A stretch of DNA of 64,000 nucleotides from Arcuatula senhousia (GCA_963971305.1 OZ020307.1:53069702-53133701), one strand, 5' to 3'; counted from the stretch's first letter, positions 26,801-41,800 are shown. The notes: generated by a model from the letters alone, not told the origin. Numbers and translations: made by a program.

Positions 26801-29800
26801 TGGCCCAAAATGTTGGTTCCGTATTTTGATCAACAATGTCATTTTCGTGTCATTTAAACTGACAACAAATTTCACTATGAAGCCCTATTTATTGATTTAT
26901 GATCCAAGCTAACACCGTTAATTAACTGTCAATTGTGTAAAGGGGTCGAAATAACAGGTGCTTGACCATCGCTGATTGATTTGGATTAATTGATAGAAAT
27001 CAATCATGAATGCAATATAATTGACCAATCAGGAGTAAGTTTATTTTTATATCAGCTGATTTAAATGGCAATTCACGTGCTCTGACCATGTTGACCAAAT
27101 GATAAATATTCTTGTGAAAATATCAGAAAAACTGGAAGTAAACATAGATGAAAGGATTTACCTTCATGAAATTATTTTATTAAGAACATCCTGTAATCCA
27201 AACACATCCTTTTTCATGCATCAAATTGAGATCAGATGAGAGAACTGGTAGCCAGACAACTCGGCCCGAGGACAAGTCGGCCCGGGACAACTCGGGCCGG
27301 ATTTTAAGACAACTCGGACCGGTAGAAGACAACTCGGCCCGGTTCAAGAAAATAAATATTTTATGATATTTAACGTATATAATAACGGAAAGATACTTTT
27401 TAAATAATTTTCGGTTAATTTTGTGTGCATTAAACACTAGATTTGCATAATTTTTATAGCAGTTTTCACGAAATATCCTTTCACTTCTCTAGTTCTCTGA
27501 TTTTGACTTCATGTTTGCAAATATAATGTTAAAGCTTTACTTATCTAGATCTTCAGCTTTGATTCTAAAAAATATATAATAAGAAGTATGCCTACACATG
27601 GAAAAAAATTGTGTGTGAAAAAGGCTTTAGATTTTTTTAACAAAAATAAATTGTTTATTTTTTCATATTTTCTCAAATAAGAATGATTGTACCGTACATT
27701 TTTGTAAAGTTAATTAGCTTTCTGGTTGATAAAAATCATGTCTATGGCAGACTTGTTGAAATAAAGCAAAGTTGTGTAACATTTGAATAGAATTTTCTCA
27801 CTTTGCTGTTAAAGATATAAACAGGTTAAAGTCGGGCCGACTTGTCTTATAGAGGGCCGATTTGTCCTACAGACCGGGCTGAGTTGTCCTGGGCCGATTT
27901 GTCCTCGGGCCGAGTTGTCTGGCATTCAGAGAACTTTGTTTACATATTTACGATCTCTGTCTCCTCTGTAATACCCTCCTTTTGATAGGAGCACCTCCAT
28001 AACAGCAGAGTACTGTGGTTTAGTGGAGTTCCAATGATTGATTTATTTTGTTAAAACAAGTTTTTTTTATTATATTATTTTTTTGCCCATATTATAACAA
28101 AAACAAAAAATTCTAGAAAGATCTGTAGTACATTAAAAAACATTATGACAGTTTGTTAAATCTTAATATGATTAACTATGATCGATTCAACAAATGTTTA
28201 AATATATATTATTGAACATAATAATAACTGTTGTAATCTGTGTGCTTTCCTTGGTACTGAAAATAATATTAATAATGATTTCCGGCCAAAACTCAAAAAA
28301 AAAATATTGGCCCAATGTCATTTATGTTGGCCCAAAAAATATGCATTTGGCCCAAGGGATGGCCCAAAGAAAAATACACCCAGAGGAAACCCTGTGAAGT
28401 CAATAATTTTGACGATGTATGACCTTCAAGGGTTCATTTCTATGTCCATATGCTAAACATCATTATTATTAAAATATACGATATTGAGATGTGGAATAAG
28501 TGTACGCGACACAACAAACATAAACAAACAGCAATTCAAAAAATAACAACGGAAAACAGCGAGCAGTCTTCAACATGACCATAGGTCACTGCTTACCGTC
28601 TTGCATTGGCCCAAGACTTATAATACAATACAAAAGTATCAAAACCAATCCCTAAATCATCAACGAAAGACTCAATTCTTGACATAAAACAGTTAACATA
28701 GAATGACAAGGACAAACAAAGGAATTGGCAAAGTTTCCTGGCTTAGGACAGGCACATATAAAATGTGGCGGGGTTAAACTAGTTTTTTGGATCCAACCTT
28801 CCCCCTATTGATAAGCTTGCACAAAGCTACATTTAAAACACATTGTAAAACTCAATCAACAAAAGTTCAATTCAACAAGAGAGAACCTAAGACAAAATAC
28901 TGTACGAAAACAACAAGACAAGGAGGAACTCTCTTGAGATTACACTCGAAGTTACTGACAACTAGCTAAGAAACATTTATCGATTGATGTAAAAGAATCA
29001 AATACATCAGTTCTAAATCCGACACCCCACGTCAAAAAAATGAATGATTAAGAGTTGTATCACCATACAGAACCGACATACTTGATCGCTGTGGTGCATG
29101 CATGCATTAGTTTTTTTCCAACTTACAACACTCTATTAAAACAGTTGTACTGACATTTCTTGACACTGTTTTTAATGGATTTACTTTATTGTGATTATTA
29201 CCAAATTCTCATTAACTATTTCCCTTCCTAGCTATCTACATGAAATAATGTTGTATGTTTGTATAGGAGAAGTAGGCATACATTTCATAAAGGGTGGTCT
29301 ACTAAACGTCTTTATAGTGATACTAACCTCCATAATACCAGATACAATATTCTGTACAATTGGTAGATTTGATGGTCTGGAAATTGTCTACAAAATAAAT
29401 CATCATTCACAAAGTCATACACAACGCATGTTGTTTTATTGTGTAAAAGTAAAAATTTGATCATTAAACTTCATGCATAAATATTCATATTTAAGTGTTA
29501 TTTTGATACAGCTAAATTTTCTATATTTAGTTAACAAAGTAAAACTGATGCATAAATTTTATAGCACAATTATTATCTTACAGCATAAAAAATCTGTCAA
29601 AAATGGCAGGATTTCGTTAAACAGGAAGTAGGTGAGCTACATACCTGAAATCGTATCCCACGTTATGGGACCCCACCCTGATGCTGAATACCAAATATCA
29701 AGTGGCTGTGATTAGTAGTTGCTGAGAAAACTGTTACGAAAAATAACATCAAATTACTTTCAAAATCAAATGAAAATACATCTATTATTTCAACATACTG

Positions 29801-32800
29801 TTAATAGAGTTTGGTAATTCCTGTGGTCATCAGAAGAAGGTTTGCCGCAGTAAACCTGTAAAATATGGAAAAAATCTCAAGTAAATAAATCAATTCCACC
29901 AGTATGATAGATTTTTATAAGGGCATCGCAAAAATTGTAAAAAATCATAATCTTAAAAGCATTCTAACTACACAATTTCAAGCAAAAGATTGTAAATTTA
30001 TATCTATTTATAATTAAGTTACAGCTTTAAGCATTCAATAACTTTGTCCCATACCTTAACCAGAAGTGTCTGTCTTTGTCCCATACCTTAACCAGGAGTG
30101 TCTGTATTTGTCCCATACCTTTACCAGGAGTGTCTGTATTTTTCCCATACCTTAACCAGGAGTGTCTGTATTTTTCCCATACCTTAACCAGGAGTGTCTG
30201 TATTTTTCCCATACCTTAACCAGGAGTGTGTGTATTTGTCCCATACTTTAACTAAGAGTCTCTGTATATATCCCATACCTTAACCAGGAGTGTCTGTATT
30301 TGTCTTATACCTTAACCAGGAGTGTCTGTTTTTGTCTTATACCTTAACAAGGAGTGTCTGTATTTGGCTCATACCTTAACCAGGAGTGTCTGTATTTGTC
30401 CCATACCTTAACAGGAGTGTCTGTATTTTTCCCATACCTTAACCATGAGTGTCTGTATTTGTCTCATACCTCAACCAGGAGTGTCTGTATTTGTCCCATA
30501 CCTTAACCAGGAGTGTCTGTATTTGTCTCATAACTTAACCAGGAGTGTCCGTATTTGTTCCATACCTTAACCAGGAGTGTCTGTATTTGTCCCATACCTT
30601 AACCAGGAGTGTCTGTTTTTGTCCCATACCTTAACCAGGAGTGTCTGTATTTGTCTCATACCTTAACCAGGAGTGTTTGTATTTGTTCCATACCTTAACC
30701 AGGAGTGTCTTTATTTGTCCTATAACTTAGCCAGGAGTGTCTGTATTTGTCCTATACCTTAACCAGGAGTGTCTGTATTTGTCCTATAAATTAACAAGGA
30801 GTGTTTGTATTTGTTCCATACCTTAACCAGGAGTGTCTGTATTTGTCTTATACCTTAACCAGGAGTGTCTGTATTTGTCCCATACCTTAACCAGGAGTGT
30901 TTGTATTTGTCCCATACCTTAACCAGGAGTGTCTGTATTTGTCCCATACCTTTACCAGGAGTGTCTGTATTTGTCCCATACCTTAACCAGGAGTGTTTGT
31001 ATTTGTTCCATACCTTAACCAGGAGTGTCTTTATTTGTCCTATACCTTAACCGGGAGTGTCTGTATTTGTCCCATACCTTAACCAGGAATGTCTGTATTT
31101 GTCCCATACCTTAACCAGGAGTGTCTGTATTTGTCCCATACCTTAACCAGGAGTGTCTGTATTTGTCCCATACCTTAACCAGGAGTGTCTGTATTTGTTC
31201 CTTGTCCCAGGCAGCAGTAGTTTTATGGAGGTGAGATTTCTGCCACCAGCCGCTAGTTCTGACACTTTTGTCCTTCATCTCTACATCTTTGGATGCTGAA
31301 AATAATCAAATAACTCCTTTGAATGACAACTAAGAGAAATAAAACTTCTTCATGCAAATCTCAATTGATGTACTTCCCTCATATAAAGTTTACATCAAGT
31401 GGGTTAGGATTTGATCTTACAAAATTCAGGACAGCCAGACAAGATGATTTTGACACATCCCAAAAGCTCAATTAACAATCGATTGAAAATCATTATATGT
31501 TCTTTTTATAAATTTTCTTAATCAAATTTGCCATGGAAAGTTTTATCTCTTTACCTACCCAGATCTCTCTGTTTTTGTAGATTGTAGAAGAGTTATCCCC
31601 CATAACCTAACTTAGCAAGATCTCCCTGTTTCAGTAGATTATAGAAGAGTTATCCCCCATTACCCAATTTATCAGCAAGATCTCCTTGTTTCAGTAGATT
31701 GTAGAAGAGTTCTCCCCCTTTAGCTCCTCTCATGTGCTGTATCTCTATTAGTTGAGCCATGTACTGTTTATCCTCCACTGATTGTTCAACTAGCACTCTG
31801 TCCACGACCACAGATTTATCCAAGGAAGTGAGTAGGGATGTCATACTCCTGACAGGAATACCAAATGTAGGAATAAATAATAACAACTGCCCAGGCTCTA
31901 TATCCTGTAAAGCTGAAAGTTCAGAGAACAACTTGATGAAAATTATAAATCATTCTTTTCTTGTTTATTCAAAATTCATTGTTTATCAATATATTTAAGA
32001 AATAGAGAACTGTTATAATGTATCATTTTTAACTTACTGTACTTTGATACTTTGAGAACTGTTATAATGTATAATTTTTTATCGTTCTTTGATACTTTGA
32101 GAACTGTTATAATCATAATGTATTTTTTTAATCACCAAGGCAGTTTTTCATTTGAACAAGACCAGTGGAATCAACTCAATGAAGATACAACCCCCCCCCC
32201 TCTTACTTTGATACTCTTGCTAAATGTAAAATTTCATTAAAACCCATCAAGCTGTTAAGGAGGATATTTAGTTACGACATGTGTACAGGACAAGAACAGA
32301 CAGGGGGTTAATATATACCTATTTTATCATAACCTTTGATAAACATGATTCCAGCACAATCTTATTCAATGCTATACACAAATATGTAAATCTTGAATTA
32401 TTATATGAGCACTTACCAACATCTACCAGCTGTTCAACATGTGACCTAATCATTCTAAGTTTCAGCCAATCAGGAAGCAGCAATGCCTCTTCTGATGTAT
32501 CCAGGAGGAAGGCAGAAGGAGTACTACCATCAACAGGGAACCAGGTCTCCAGTAATTCTTCATATTGACTCTCACCTGAAACATACAAAGTACAGAGATA
32601 ATGGATAGGCTGAACCATCAGTCATTCCCAAGGTCTGTAGGTCAACGGACAAATCGGATAAAAATTTGCTTGGTCGTCCAGTAAAATATTTTTATTTTTT
32701 TCATTGCACTGTACTGGTACACGATTACAGGACATGGAGAAAAGAGAAAAAAGAATACTTTGGAATAACTTACCCTTGAAATATGATTCGTAATATTAAG

Positions 32801-35800
32801 CCAGCAATCGGATAAAAATTTGCTTGGTCCAATTAAATATTTTTTTTTTCATTGCAATGTACATGATTACAGGACATGGAGAAAAGAGAAAAAAAATACT
32901 TTGGAATCACTTACCTTTGAAATATGATTCGTAATATTAAGCCAGCACTCCGCAGATAGCCCTGCTTTTTATAAGGGGCAGGACCCCCCTTTACTTAAAT
33001 ATCTGTAGGGATTCAACTGTTTTTCTGGCATAGCTACATGTATACATCAAGTGGTTCATAAATAAACAAACTTTGAGAAAAGGGGGTCATTATGTATGAA
33101 AAAAGAAATTTTGTATTACACTGTTGCCATGAAAACAGCAATAATTTGCTTCAAAAACCTGAAAAAAAAAGTGTCAACAGACCTTTTTTGCATGAAATTT
33201 GAACAATTAATGTTCTTCCCAAATATGTTGACATTTTATTTCAGTTTCCTGTAGAGCAGATGTCTAATTTTGAGAAAAATAGCCTCAACCTGGGTCATCG
33301 CTGTTTTGATTTTGCGCTATCTTAAGGGCCATAAAAAGTTTTTATTTTAAAGCATAAAAAATTACCTAAAAATACACCATCCTAGTTTCCCTTTGCATCC
33401 AACATGTTTACATATAAAGCTAGCAACACTAAATTATGTATCAAAATTGGGGGGAAGTGCCAGATACCACATTTTTTCAAATAAAAATATATAATATAAT
33501 ATTATGTTACCATAGCAACAGGTTTTGTAAAATTTTCTATATTTTCAACCCTAGCCAAATTTGGGTAACTAACACCCATCTGTGGAAAGCCTGCTTAGGA
33601 GAGCACTGAAAATATCTAATTTTTGTAGCGAAGTAATTTTTGCTACATTTGTGGTCCATGAAAATCTTCGAAAAAAATACACCCACAAAAACCTAAAACC
33701 CAATAATTGACATTTGAATGGAATGTGTGAAAATGAGCAACCACAAAAAAGATATTTTGTTGGATTTCTAATTTTCTGGATTGCACTTGTTGCTAATAGG
33801 AATCATTTAAAAGAAAACTTTGTTGATTTCTTATTTTTGTGGTTAATTGTCATACATGATAAACATGAAATTTGGTACCGTATGAATAATATTAAAACCA
33901 CAATAAATTAACTTTAAGTGGGACTGGTCAAATAAACTGTGATTGACTAACCGTGGAGTTTAACCTCTTTACAATACCTAGACATAGGTCTGCAGCAATG
34001 TAAAACTGTGATTTAACTGTAATTTCATCTATAACTACTACATGTATAAGATATGCCATTCTATTGTAAAGTAATAATGACTGACTGGGGAGTTTAACGT
34101 CATGACTATACCTAGATATAGGACGGTAGTAAAAATTAAGAATTTATGACATTATTAAGATAAATTGTTGTATCATTAAATGAAAACTCAGGGGTGATGT
34201 AATAGTTATTACATGAAACCAGGATGTGTCAGTAAAAGATCACCCCAGACAGAAGGACAAGGGAAAAACTATATGGCTGATCCACATACATGGTCAGGCC
34301 ATAAAAAAACATGCTTTGAAAAACAAAAGAAAAAAGTAGATCAGGGTCTTCCAAGTGATGATCTGTCTCAGATCAGCCATGTTAGAACAAAGAGCTGGGA
34401 TGTAAAAACTGTTCAGAAAATAGAATGTTCCATTAGAATGAAAACTCAGGAGTGATAAACTTTTAAATAAATAGTACATTCAATCCCTGAGTGAAAAGTC
34501 AGGGAGGATTAAGATAGAATACTCCATTTCTAAGTAAAAGGGGTTAATAAATTTAACTGTTTATAAGCTAAAATGTTCCATTACTGAATGAAAACTTGGG
34601 GTTATAAACTGTTAATAAGATAGGACGTTCTATCATTGAGTGAAAATTCAGGGGTGATTTACTGTTATAAGATCAAATGTTCCATTTCTGAGTAAAAACT
34701 TAGGGTTGATAAACTGTTAAAAAGATAGAATGTTCCATTATTGAATGAAAATTAGGGGTGATAAACTGATTATAAGATAGAATGTTCCATTATTGAGTGA
34801 CAACTAAGGGGTTATAAACTGTTCATAAGATAGAATGTTCCCTATTTAGTGAAAACTCAGGGTGATTAACTGTTTATAAGAATGTTCTATTATTGATTGA
34901 AAATTAGGGGTGATCAACTGTTTATAAGATAAGATGTTCCATTACTGAGTAAACACTCAGGGGTTATAAACTGTTTATATGATAGAATGTACCATTATTG
35001 AACAAAAAATCAGGGGTGATTAACAGTTTATAAAAATAAGAATGTTCAATTTTTGAATTTTTACAATTTTAAATGTTAAAGATAGAATGTTCCACTAATG
35101 ATTGAAAACTCTTCGACGATAACTGTGTTTCCAGAAATAGTTATTACATGAGGATGCATTGTGTCAGTAAAAGATCACCTCGACGGCCGAAGGGGTGATC
35201 TTACTGACACACCAATTCCGAATGTAATAACTATTTTACGTCCCAGCCTTCAAAATATGTCATGTAAAATTTTAATACTAACATTAGAATACATTCTGTG
35301 CATTACGAGTCAAAAAGCAAACATTTTTATAATATATAATAAAAACTATCCTTATTGGGCCCCTTCAATATTCTTTATGTACAAATTTTTACCGTAAAGT
35401 TTCCATCAGATTCCTGGCCCAGTGGATATGAAGGTAGTCTTGAAACAGAGAGAACCAATGTTCAAACACCAGTGGGAAGAATTCTATTTTTCAATCTTCA
35501 AATTTATTGAACATTTCTCAAAAAACATGCTTTGAAAAACAAATGAAAAGAAACAATAGAGTTGAAAAAGTAGAACAGGGTATTCCGAGGGATGATCTGG
35601 CTCAGATCACCCCTGTTAGGACAAAAGAGCTGGGATGAAATCCATTAAAGATTTCTGTTTTTCAGTTTATCCCATATCATACATTTGGAAAGACCATATA
35701 TCAGTAGAATAATCATTGCATGGACCACTATTAAAGATATGCATGGTACAGAATGTTTTAAGTTTACCTAAGTTTTTGTTAAATACAGGTATACATACAT

Positions 35801-38800
35801 TAAGGAGGGCCGTAGGTCAGTAGAATGATCATAGCATGGACCACTAAGATATGCATGGTTACAGAATAACCAGCTATTTAGTTTATTCAAGATTTTGTTA
35901 AATACAGGTATACATACATTAAGGAGGGCCGTAGGTCAATAGAATGATCATAGCATGGACCACTAAGATATGCATGGTTACAGAATAACCAGGTATTGAT
36001 TTTATTTAAATTTTTGTTAAATACAGGTATACATACATTAAGGAGGGCCGTAGGTCAGTAGAATAATCATAGCATGGACAACTATTGAAGATATGCAGGG
36101 TTACAGAATCACCTGCTATTTAGTTTATTTAAGTTTTTGTTAAATACAGATATACATACATTAAGGAGGGTTGTAGGTCAGTAGAATGATCATAGCATGG
36201 ACCACTAAGATATGCATGGTTACAGAATAACCAGCTATTTAGATTATTTAAGATTTTGTTAAATACAGATATACATACATTAAGGAGGGCCGTAGGTCAG
36301 TAGAATGATCATAGCATGGACCACTAAGATATGCATCATTATAGCACCAACATTCCATAGCAGTTATATAGTAATCATGTTTGTGAAGTGCAGGTATACA
36401 TACATTTAGGAGGGCCATAAGTCAGTAAAATGATCATAGCATGGACCACTAAGATATGCATCATTATAGCACCAACATTCCATAGCAGTTATATAGTAAT
36501 CATGTTTGTGAAGTGCAGGTATGCATACATTTATGAGGGCAGTAGGTCAGTAAAATAATCAAAGCATGGACTACTATTAAAGATATGCATGGTTACAGAA
36601 TAACCAGGTATTGATTTTATTTAAGTTTTTGTTAAATACAGGTATACATACATTTAGGAGGGCCGTAGGTCAGTAGAATGATCATAGCAAGGACCACTAA
36701 GATTTGCATCATATATTATAGCAACAACATTCCAAAGCAGTTATATAGTGATCATGTTTGTGAAGTACAGGTATACATACATTTAGGAGGGCCGTAGGTC
36801 AGTAGAATGATCATAGCATGGACCACTAAGATATGCATGGTAGCCGAGTCACCACCATTCCATTGTAGCAAGATCTGATCTTGTGTGTTGGACTGAAAAA
36901 GAAAAAATGCCACGTATAGGTATGACTGATTAAAACAAAGCTTTTAAAAAAATTTCAAAGTCAAAATTGGCCAAATTTGTTCAACAGGAAGTAGGTGAGC
37001 GACAGACCTGAAATCATATCCAATGCTATGGACCCCACCACCATGTTGTATACCAAATATCAAGTACCTGTGATTAGTAGTTGCTGAGAAAACTGTTACA
37101 CAACTTTATTCCCCACCCACCTATCCTCTGCCCGCCCACTGCACACTACATTAACCATTTTAAAACCTTAATTTTTCTGTTCGTGAAATGATTTCCCACT
37201 AAACGCACTAACGTTCCAATAAGGTACCCATAACGTTCATTCATGGTTTCTAGAACGTTCCGAAATAACATTGCAGGAACGTAAAAGTGTAGACTCCATT
37301 TTCGGTTCTTATAACGTTCCGTCGGAACTATATTGGATCGTTCCCTGAACGTTTTCTGGTGGTTTTGTTTTACCTCTTGAGGTTCATGTATAGTTTTAAG
37401 AACGTTTTATTTACGTTCTGCTAATGTTTTACCAGCACCCTCTCACAACTGGTGGGATGATTTTAGGTATATGTGATTTATGAAATTGTTTTTTTTTTCA
37501 TAAATCTTCGTTTTTGATAGTTTTTAAGTCTTTTAACATTTTTTGAATGTCTTTCTGGTTTTGAATTTACATGGTGTCACTGCTTAATCTTAATTAATAA
37601 GAGCAGTTATGTTATCTATATCATAATGAATACTCTTTGCAATGGCATTTAGATCTTCCAGATAGATCGTCTCTGACAAGTCTTAAATACACTATAAACG
37701 GGCGTTCATTTAGCTGAAACTTTCTTGCAAAAAGAAAAAGAAAAACAAAAATATATTTAGATAGAATATTTTATAAGAAAAAACTCCACAAACACAGTTA
37801 AAAGTTTCAAGTGCAGTCATTAATTATAGTCCATTTCCTCTTTATCCTATATATTCTCACTAATAGTTCCGTGTAAATCTCAATTTAAGTATCATTTCTA
37901 TTCCATCTCAGTTGAAATTTTCAAGAATTACATTCATATTTGTCACTTTATTAGAATGATATGGTCTCTTTTATCATCGTACTCCAAGATCCTTTATTCT
38001 TCATGCATTTGTTTTCCTGAAACGTAAAAGAAATTTATTTTATCCAATAAGAAAAAAATGACACCAAAATATACACAAGCTGCAGTGAGATTATTATTTC
38101 TTTTAATCTAACTAATACATTTAAGCATAAATATAAACATCTTATACTTTATTAGGAATAGTACATGTAAGTTAGGCTCTCAACACGTTGTTGTCTATTA
38201 TGATAGAATAATTTAATAATTACATAATTTAATGTCTTAATTAAGTACCAAATAGTTTCTATTAAATGGGTAAAGATCCATGAATATATTGTTGCTTTGA
38301 ATATGATGCAAAATAAGTAATCTCACATCCTACCTCAACCACCTATAAAATTCAACCCTTTAACATCACCAAGACAATTTGAAGTTTCAAATTGAGTTAA
38401 GCCGGCATTATTTTTTCTATCCTGCATGTATGCATATTATTGTGAGTGGACCTGAAAAGAAAAAAAAACGCATTTTAATGGTAAAACCGCTCGTTATGTA
38501 TTTCTAATTTTTAACATTCAATGATAAAATCATTACACTTAATTGCACTTTCTTGTGGCAACTAATTACGATTAGTGTATCAAGTTTAGATATTTTTCTT
38601 ATCTTGGGTCAGCATGACCGGTGTTGTAGCGGATGCAATTTGATATCTGTGTGTAGAGATAAAGCGCTCGTTTTTAAATACACAAACTCTCAGCTTAATT
38701 ACTTTGATTTAATATCTTCTATATATCGTGCATGTATATATCAACAAATGAAATCAAAATAAACACAAATTTATAGAATTGTCGTTAACAAATATATTAT

Positions 38801-41800
38801 TCATTACATAAATGTGCATGAACACGAGAAGTTGATTGTCTGATTATTCATTTGTTATTTAAGAATATTTTGTCTAACTAGTATGATAGTTTATACATAT
38901 TAATCAAATCCGTTAGAATCCCAAATATAATTTGTTCTTTTCCAACATTTTGTCAAAATAAAAATAGTTTCTTACCGGTATATCCGAGACATTGAAATGT
39001 GTCTATCCTGTCGGCAGTCATAATTTTTCAAACGCGGGCGATACTGTTGTGCGCATGTCTATTTTCAAGTGCAAAATACTTCACATGTTTATTACTGAAT
39101 TTGAAATTGAAATTATTTTTATGTAAATTTGTATTTTTATAAGAATATACATAAACAATTGCGATAATTCATATTTTAGAAATGTAAATTAGACCATGAT
39201 ATATTGATACATACCATTGAATGTATTTATAAAAAAAAATAAGGAATCATTTTTAAAAGTTGAAATACATATCGCTTGACGCATTTAAAATAATTCCTTT
39301 TCTCAAATAATTGTTAAGGAATTATGCATGCTACATGTATAACAATAATGTTTTAATAAGTATCTTACATGTATTAAAGAAGAAATTCTTTATTTTTTCG
39401 AAGGACCTTTAAAACATTCTTAAAACGTTTTAATTACAGTCCGTTTTCTTGCGTTTTGTACTAACTGTCTCAGAACGACCCATGAAATATTTGAACTTGA
39501 TAGAACGATATAATAACGTTCGTACGGAACGTTTAAAAAAGGTTACAGCGGAACGTTACGAAGGGACCTTGATATAACGATATAATAACGTTCGTACGGA
39601 ACGTTTTAAAAAGGTTACAGCGGAACGTTACGAAGGGACGTTTTTAAAACGTTCTGAGAACTATATAGTTTTAAAAAACCCTGAGAGAACTATAAACTAA
39701 CGTTCCGATACCGTTCTGTGTTCAGTGGGTTAATCTGGCAAAAAATTCCATAAAAGACAACCATGTCCAGATTTTGTTTCACAGAAAAGAGATAAGAAAC
39801 TTACCTTAAGGTTCATCAGGACTGTTTGATTATTTTTTGTGCAGAAAATCTTAGCATAACTATGTAATGTTGCATTTTAATTCTGTTGGTTGTGTCACAT
39901 ATTCCATTAAATATTATATGACCCAAATCATCAAAAGAATCATTAGTGGGCCATAATAAAAACAAGGGTCTGATTACATACAATAAGTGTAAATCTTAAA
40001 ACTTAGATCAACATACCCATGAATATCCCTCCTTCTGTGGTTCCTTAGCTTTCTTCAGATATGTATTGTACAGCATGATCAGAGATTTGAGGGTTTCATG
40101 CATCTCTGTAGAATTTTCTCGTCCTTCCTCTGGTAAGATGTGGCTAACGATAGTATTCCTCTCGACAATTAACTGAGCCATATCCTAAAAGATAAAAGAT
40201 TAAAATATTACATGTTAAATGAGTTTCATGTATCTCTGTGGAATTTTCTCTTCTTCCCTGTGGTAAGATGTGGTTATGATCGTATTTCTCCCCCACCAAC
40301 TTAATTCTGTCCTAAAAGAAAGAAAATTAAAACATTGTGTAGTGGGTAATTTTACAAAGTCACAAATTTTGCAATTTGTACCCAAAAGATGGGTGTTAAA
40401 TTTTAACTGCCTTACTGTTGTAAATGGGGCATAAAAATTTGTGCAGGGTCACATTAAAGCGGCTAGCTGTTTGAAAATTCCAATGTGGAATTCAAATAGC
40501 TGCTGACTCATGTAAGTTGTCTAGGGCAAACCTATTCCACATCTTAATTTCTCCTGTATATCATAATGGTTGAAACCAATACTTAGCAGAACCACTTCAT
40601 CTAACTGCTGTAGAGTGAGATCATGTGACTGAGTGGACTAAATACTTACCAGAACCACTACATCTAACTGCTGTAGTGTGAGATCATGTGACTGAGTGGA
40701 CTAAATCCTTACCAGAACCACTACATCTAACTGCTGTAGTGTGAGATCATGTGACTGAGAGAACTAAATACTTACCAGAACCACTTCATCTAACTGCTGT
40801 AGTGTGAGATCATGTGACTGAGTGGACTAAATCCTTACCAGAACCACTACATCTAACTGCTGTAGTGTGAGATCATGTGACTGAGTGGACTTAATACTTA
40901 CCAGACCCACTTCATCTAACTGCTGTAGGGTGAGATCATGTGACTGAGAGAACTAAATACTTACCAGAACTGTAGTGTGAGATCATGTGACTGAGTGGAC
41001 TAAATACTTAGCAGAACCACTACATCTAACTGCTGTAGTGTGAGATCATGTGACTGAGTGGACTAAATACTTACCAGAACCACTTCATCTAACTGCTGTA
41101 GTGTGAGATCATGTGACTGAGTGGACTTAATACTTACCAGACCAACTTCATCTAACTGCTGTAGGGTGAGATCATGTGACTGAGAGAACTAAATACTTAC
41201 CAGAACCACTTCATCTAACTGCTGTAGGGTGAATCATGTGACTGAGAGGATTAAATACTTACCAGAACCACTTCATCTAACTGCTGTAGAGTGAGATCAT
41301 GTGACTGAGTGGACTAAATACTTACCAGAACCACTTCATCTAACTGCTGTAGAGTGAGATCATGTGACTGAGTGGACTAAATACTTACCAGAACCACTTC
41401 ATTTAACTGCTGTAGAGTGAGATCATGTGACTGAGTTGACTAAATACTTACCAGAACCACTACATCTAACTGCTGTAGAGTGAGTTCATGTGACTGAGTG
41501 GACTAAATACTTACCAGAACCACTTCATCTAACTGCTGTAGAGTGAGAACATGTGATTGAGTGGACTAAATACTTACCAGAACCACTTCATCTAACTGCT
41601 GTAGAGTGAGTTCATGTGACTGAGTGGACTAAATACCTACCAGAACCACTTCATCTAACTGCTGTAGTGTGAGATCATATGACTGAGTAGACTAAATACT
41701 TACCAGAACCACTTCATCTAACTGCTGTAGTGTGAGATCATGTGACTGAGTGAACTAAATACTTAGCAGAACCACTACATCTAACTGCTGTAGAGTCAGA

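Noticed and set aside
27180..27437. 85-codon minus frame rich in Leu-Ser-Arg
   Set aside because: Produced by the iterated GACAACTCGGCCCGG ends of the foldback element.
30027..31050. Open frames made of short peptide repeats (for example 30027-30212 minus, 30865-31050 plus)
   Set aside because: They lie within the 32-bp minisatellite and are open only because of the repeat; no start context or conservation supports a protein.
30045..31195. CRISPR-like regular array with a 32-bp period
   Set aside because: Units are head-to-tail with no spacers, derive from the E12 splice junction and lie in a eukaryotic intron.
32917..32963. An extra INTS1 exon between E9 and E10
   Set aside because: The only acceptor nearby gives 47 bases, which would break the phase, and E9-E10 already join cleanly to a conserved sequence.
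37195..39733. piggyBac-type element (CCC...GGG ends beside TTAA)
   Set aside because: TTAA is present only on the right side and no transposase frame exists.
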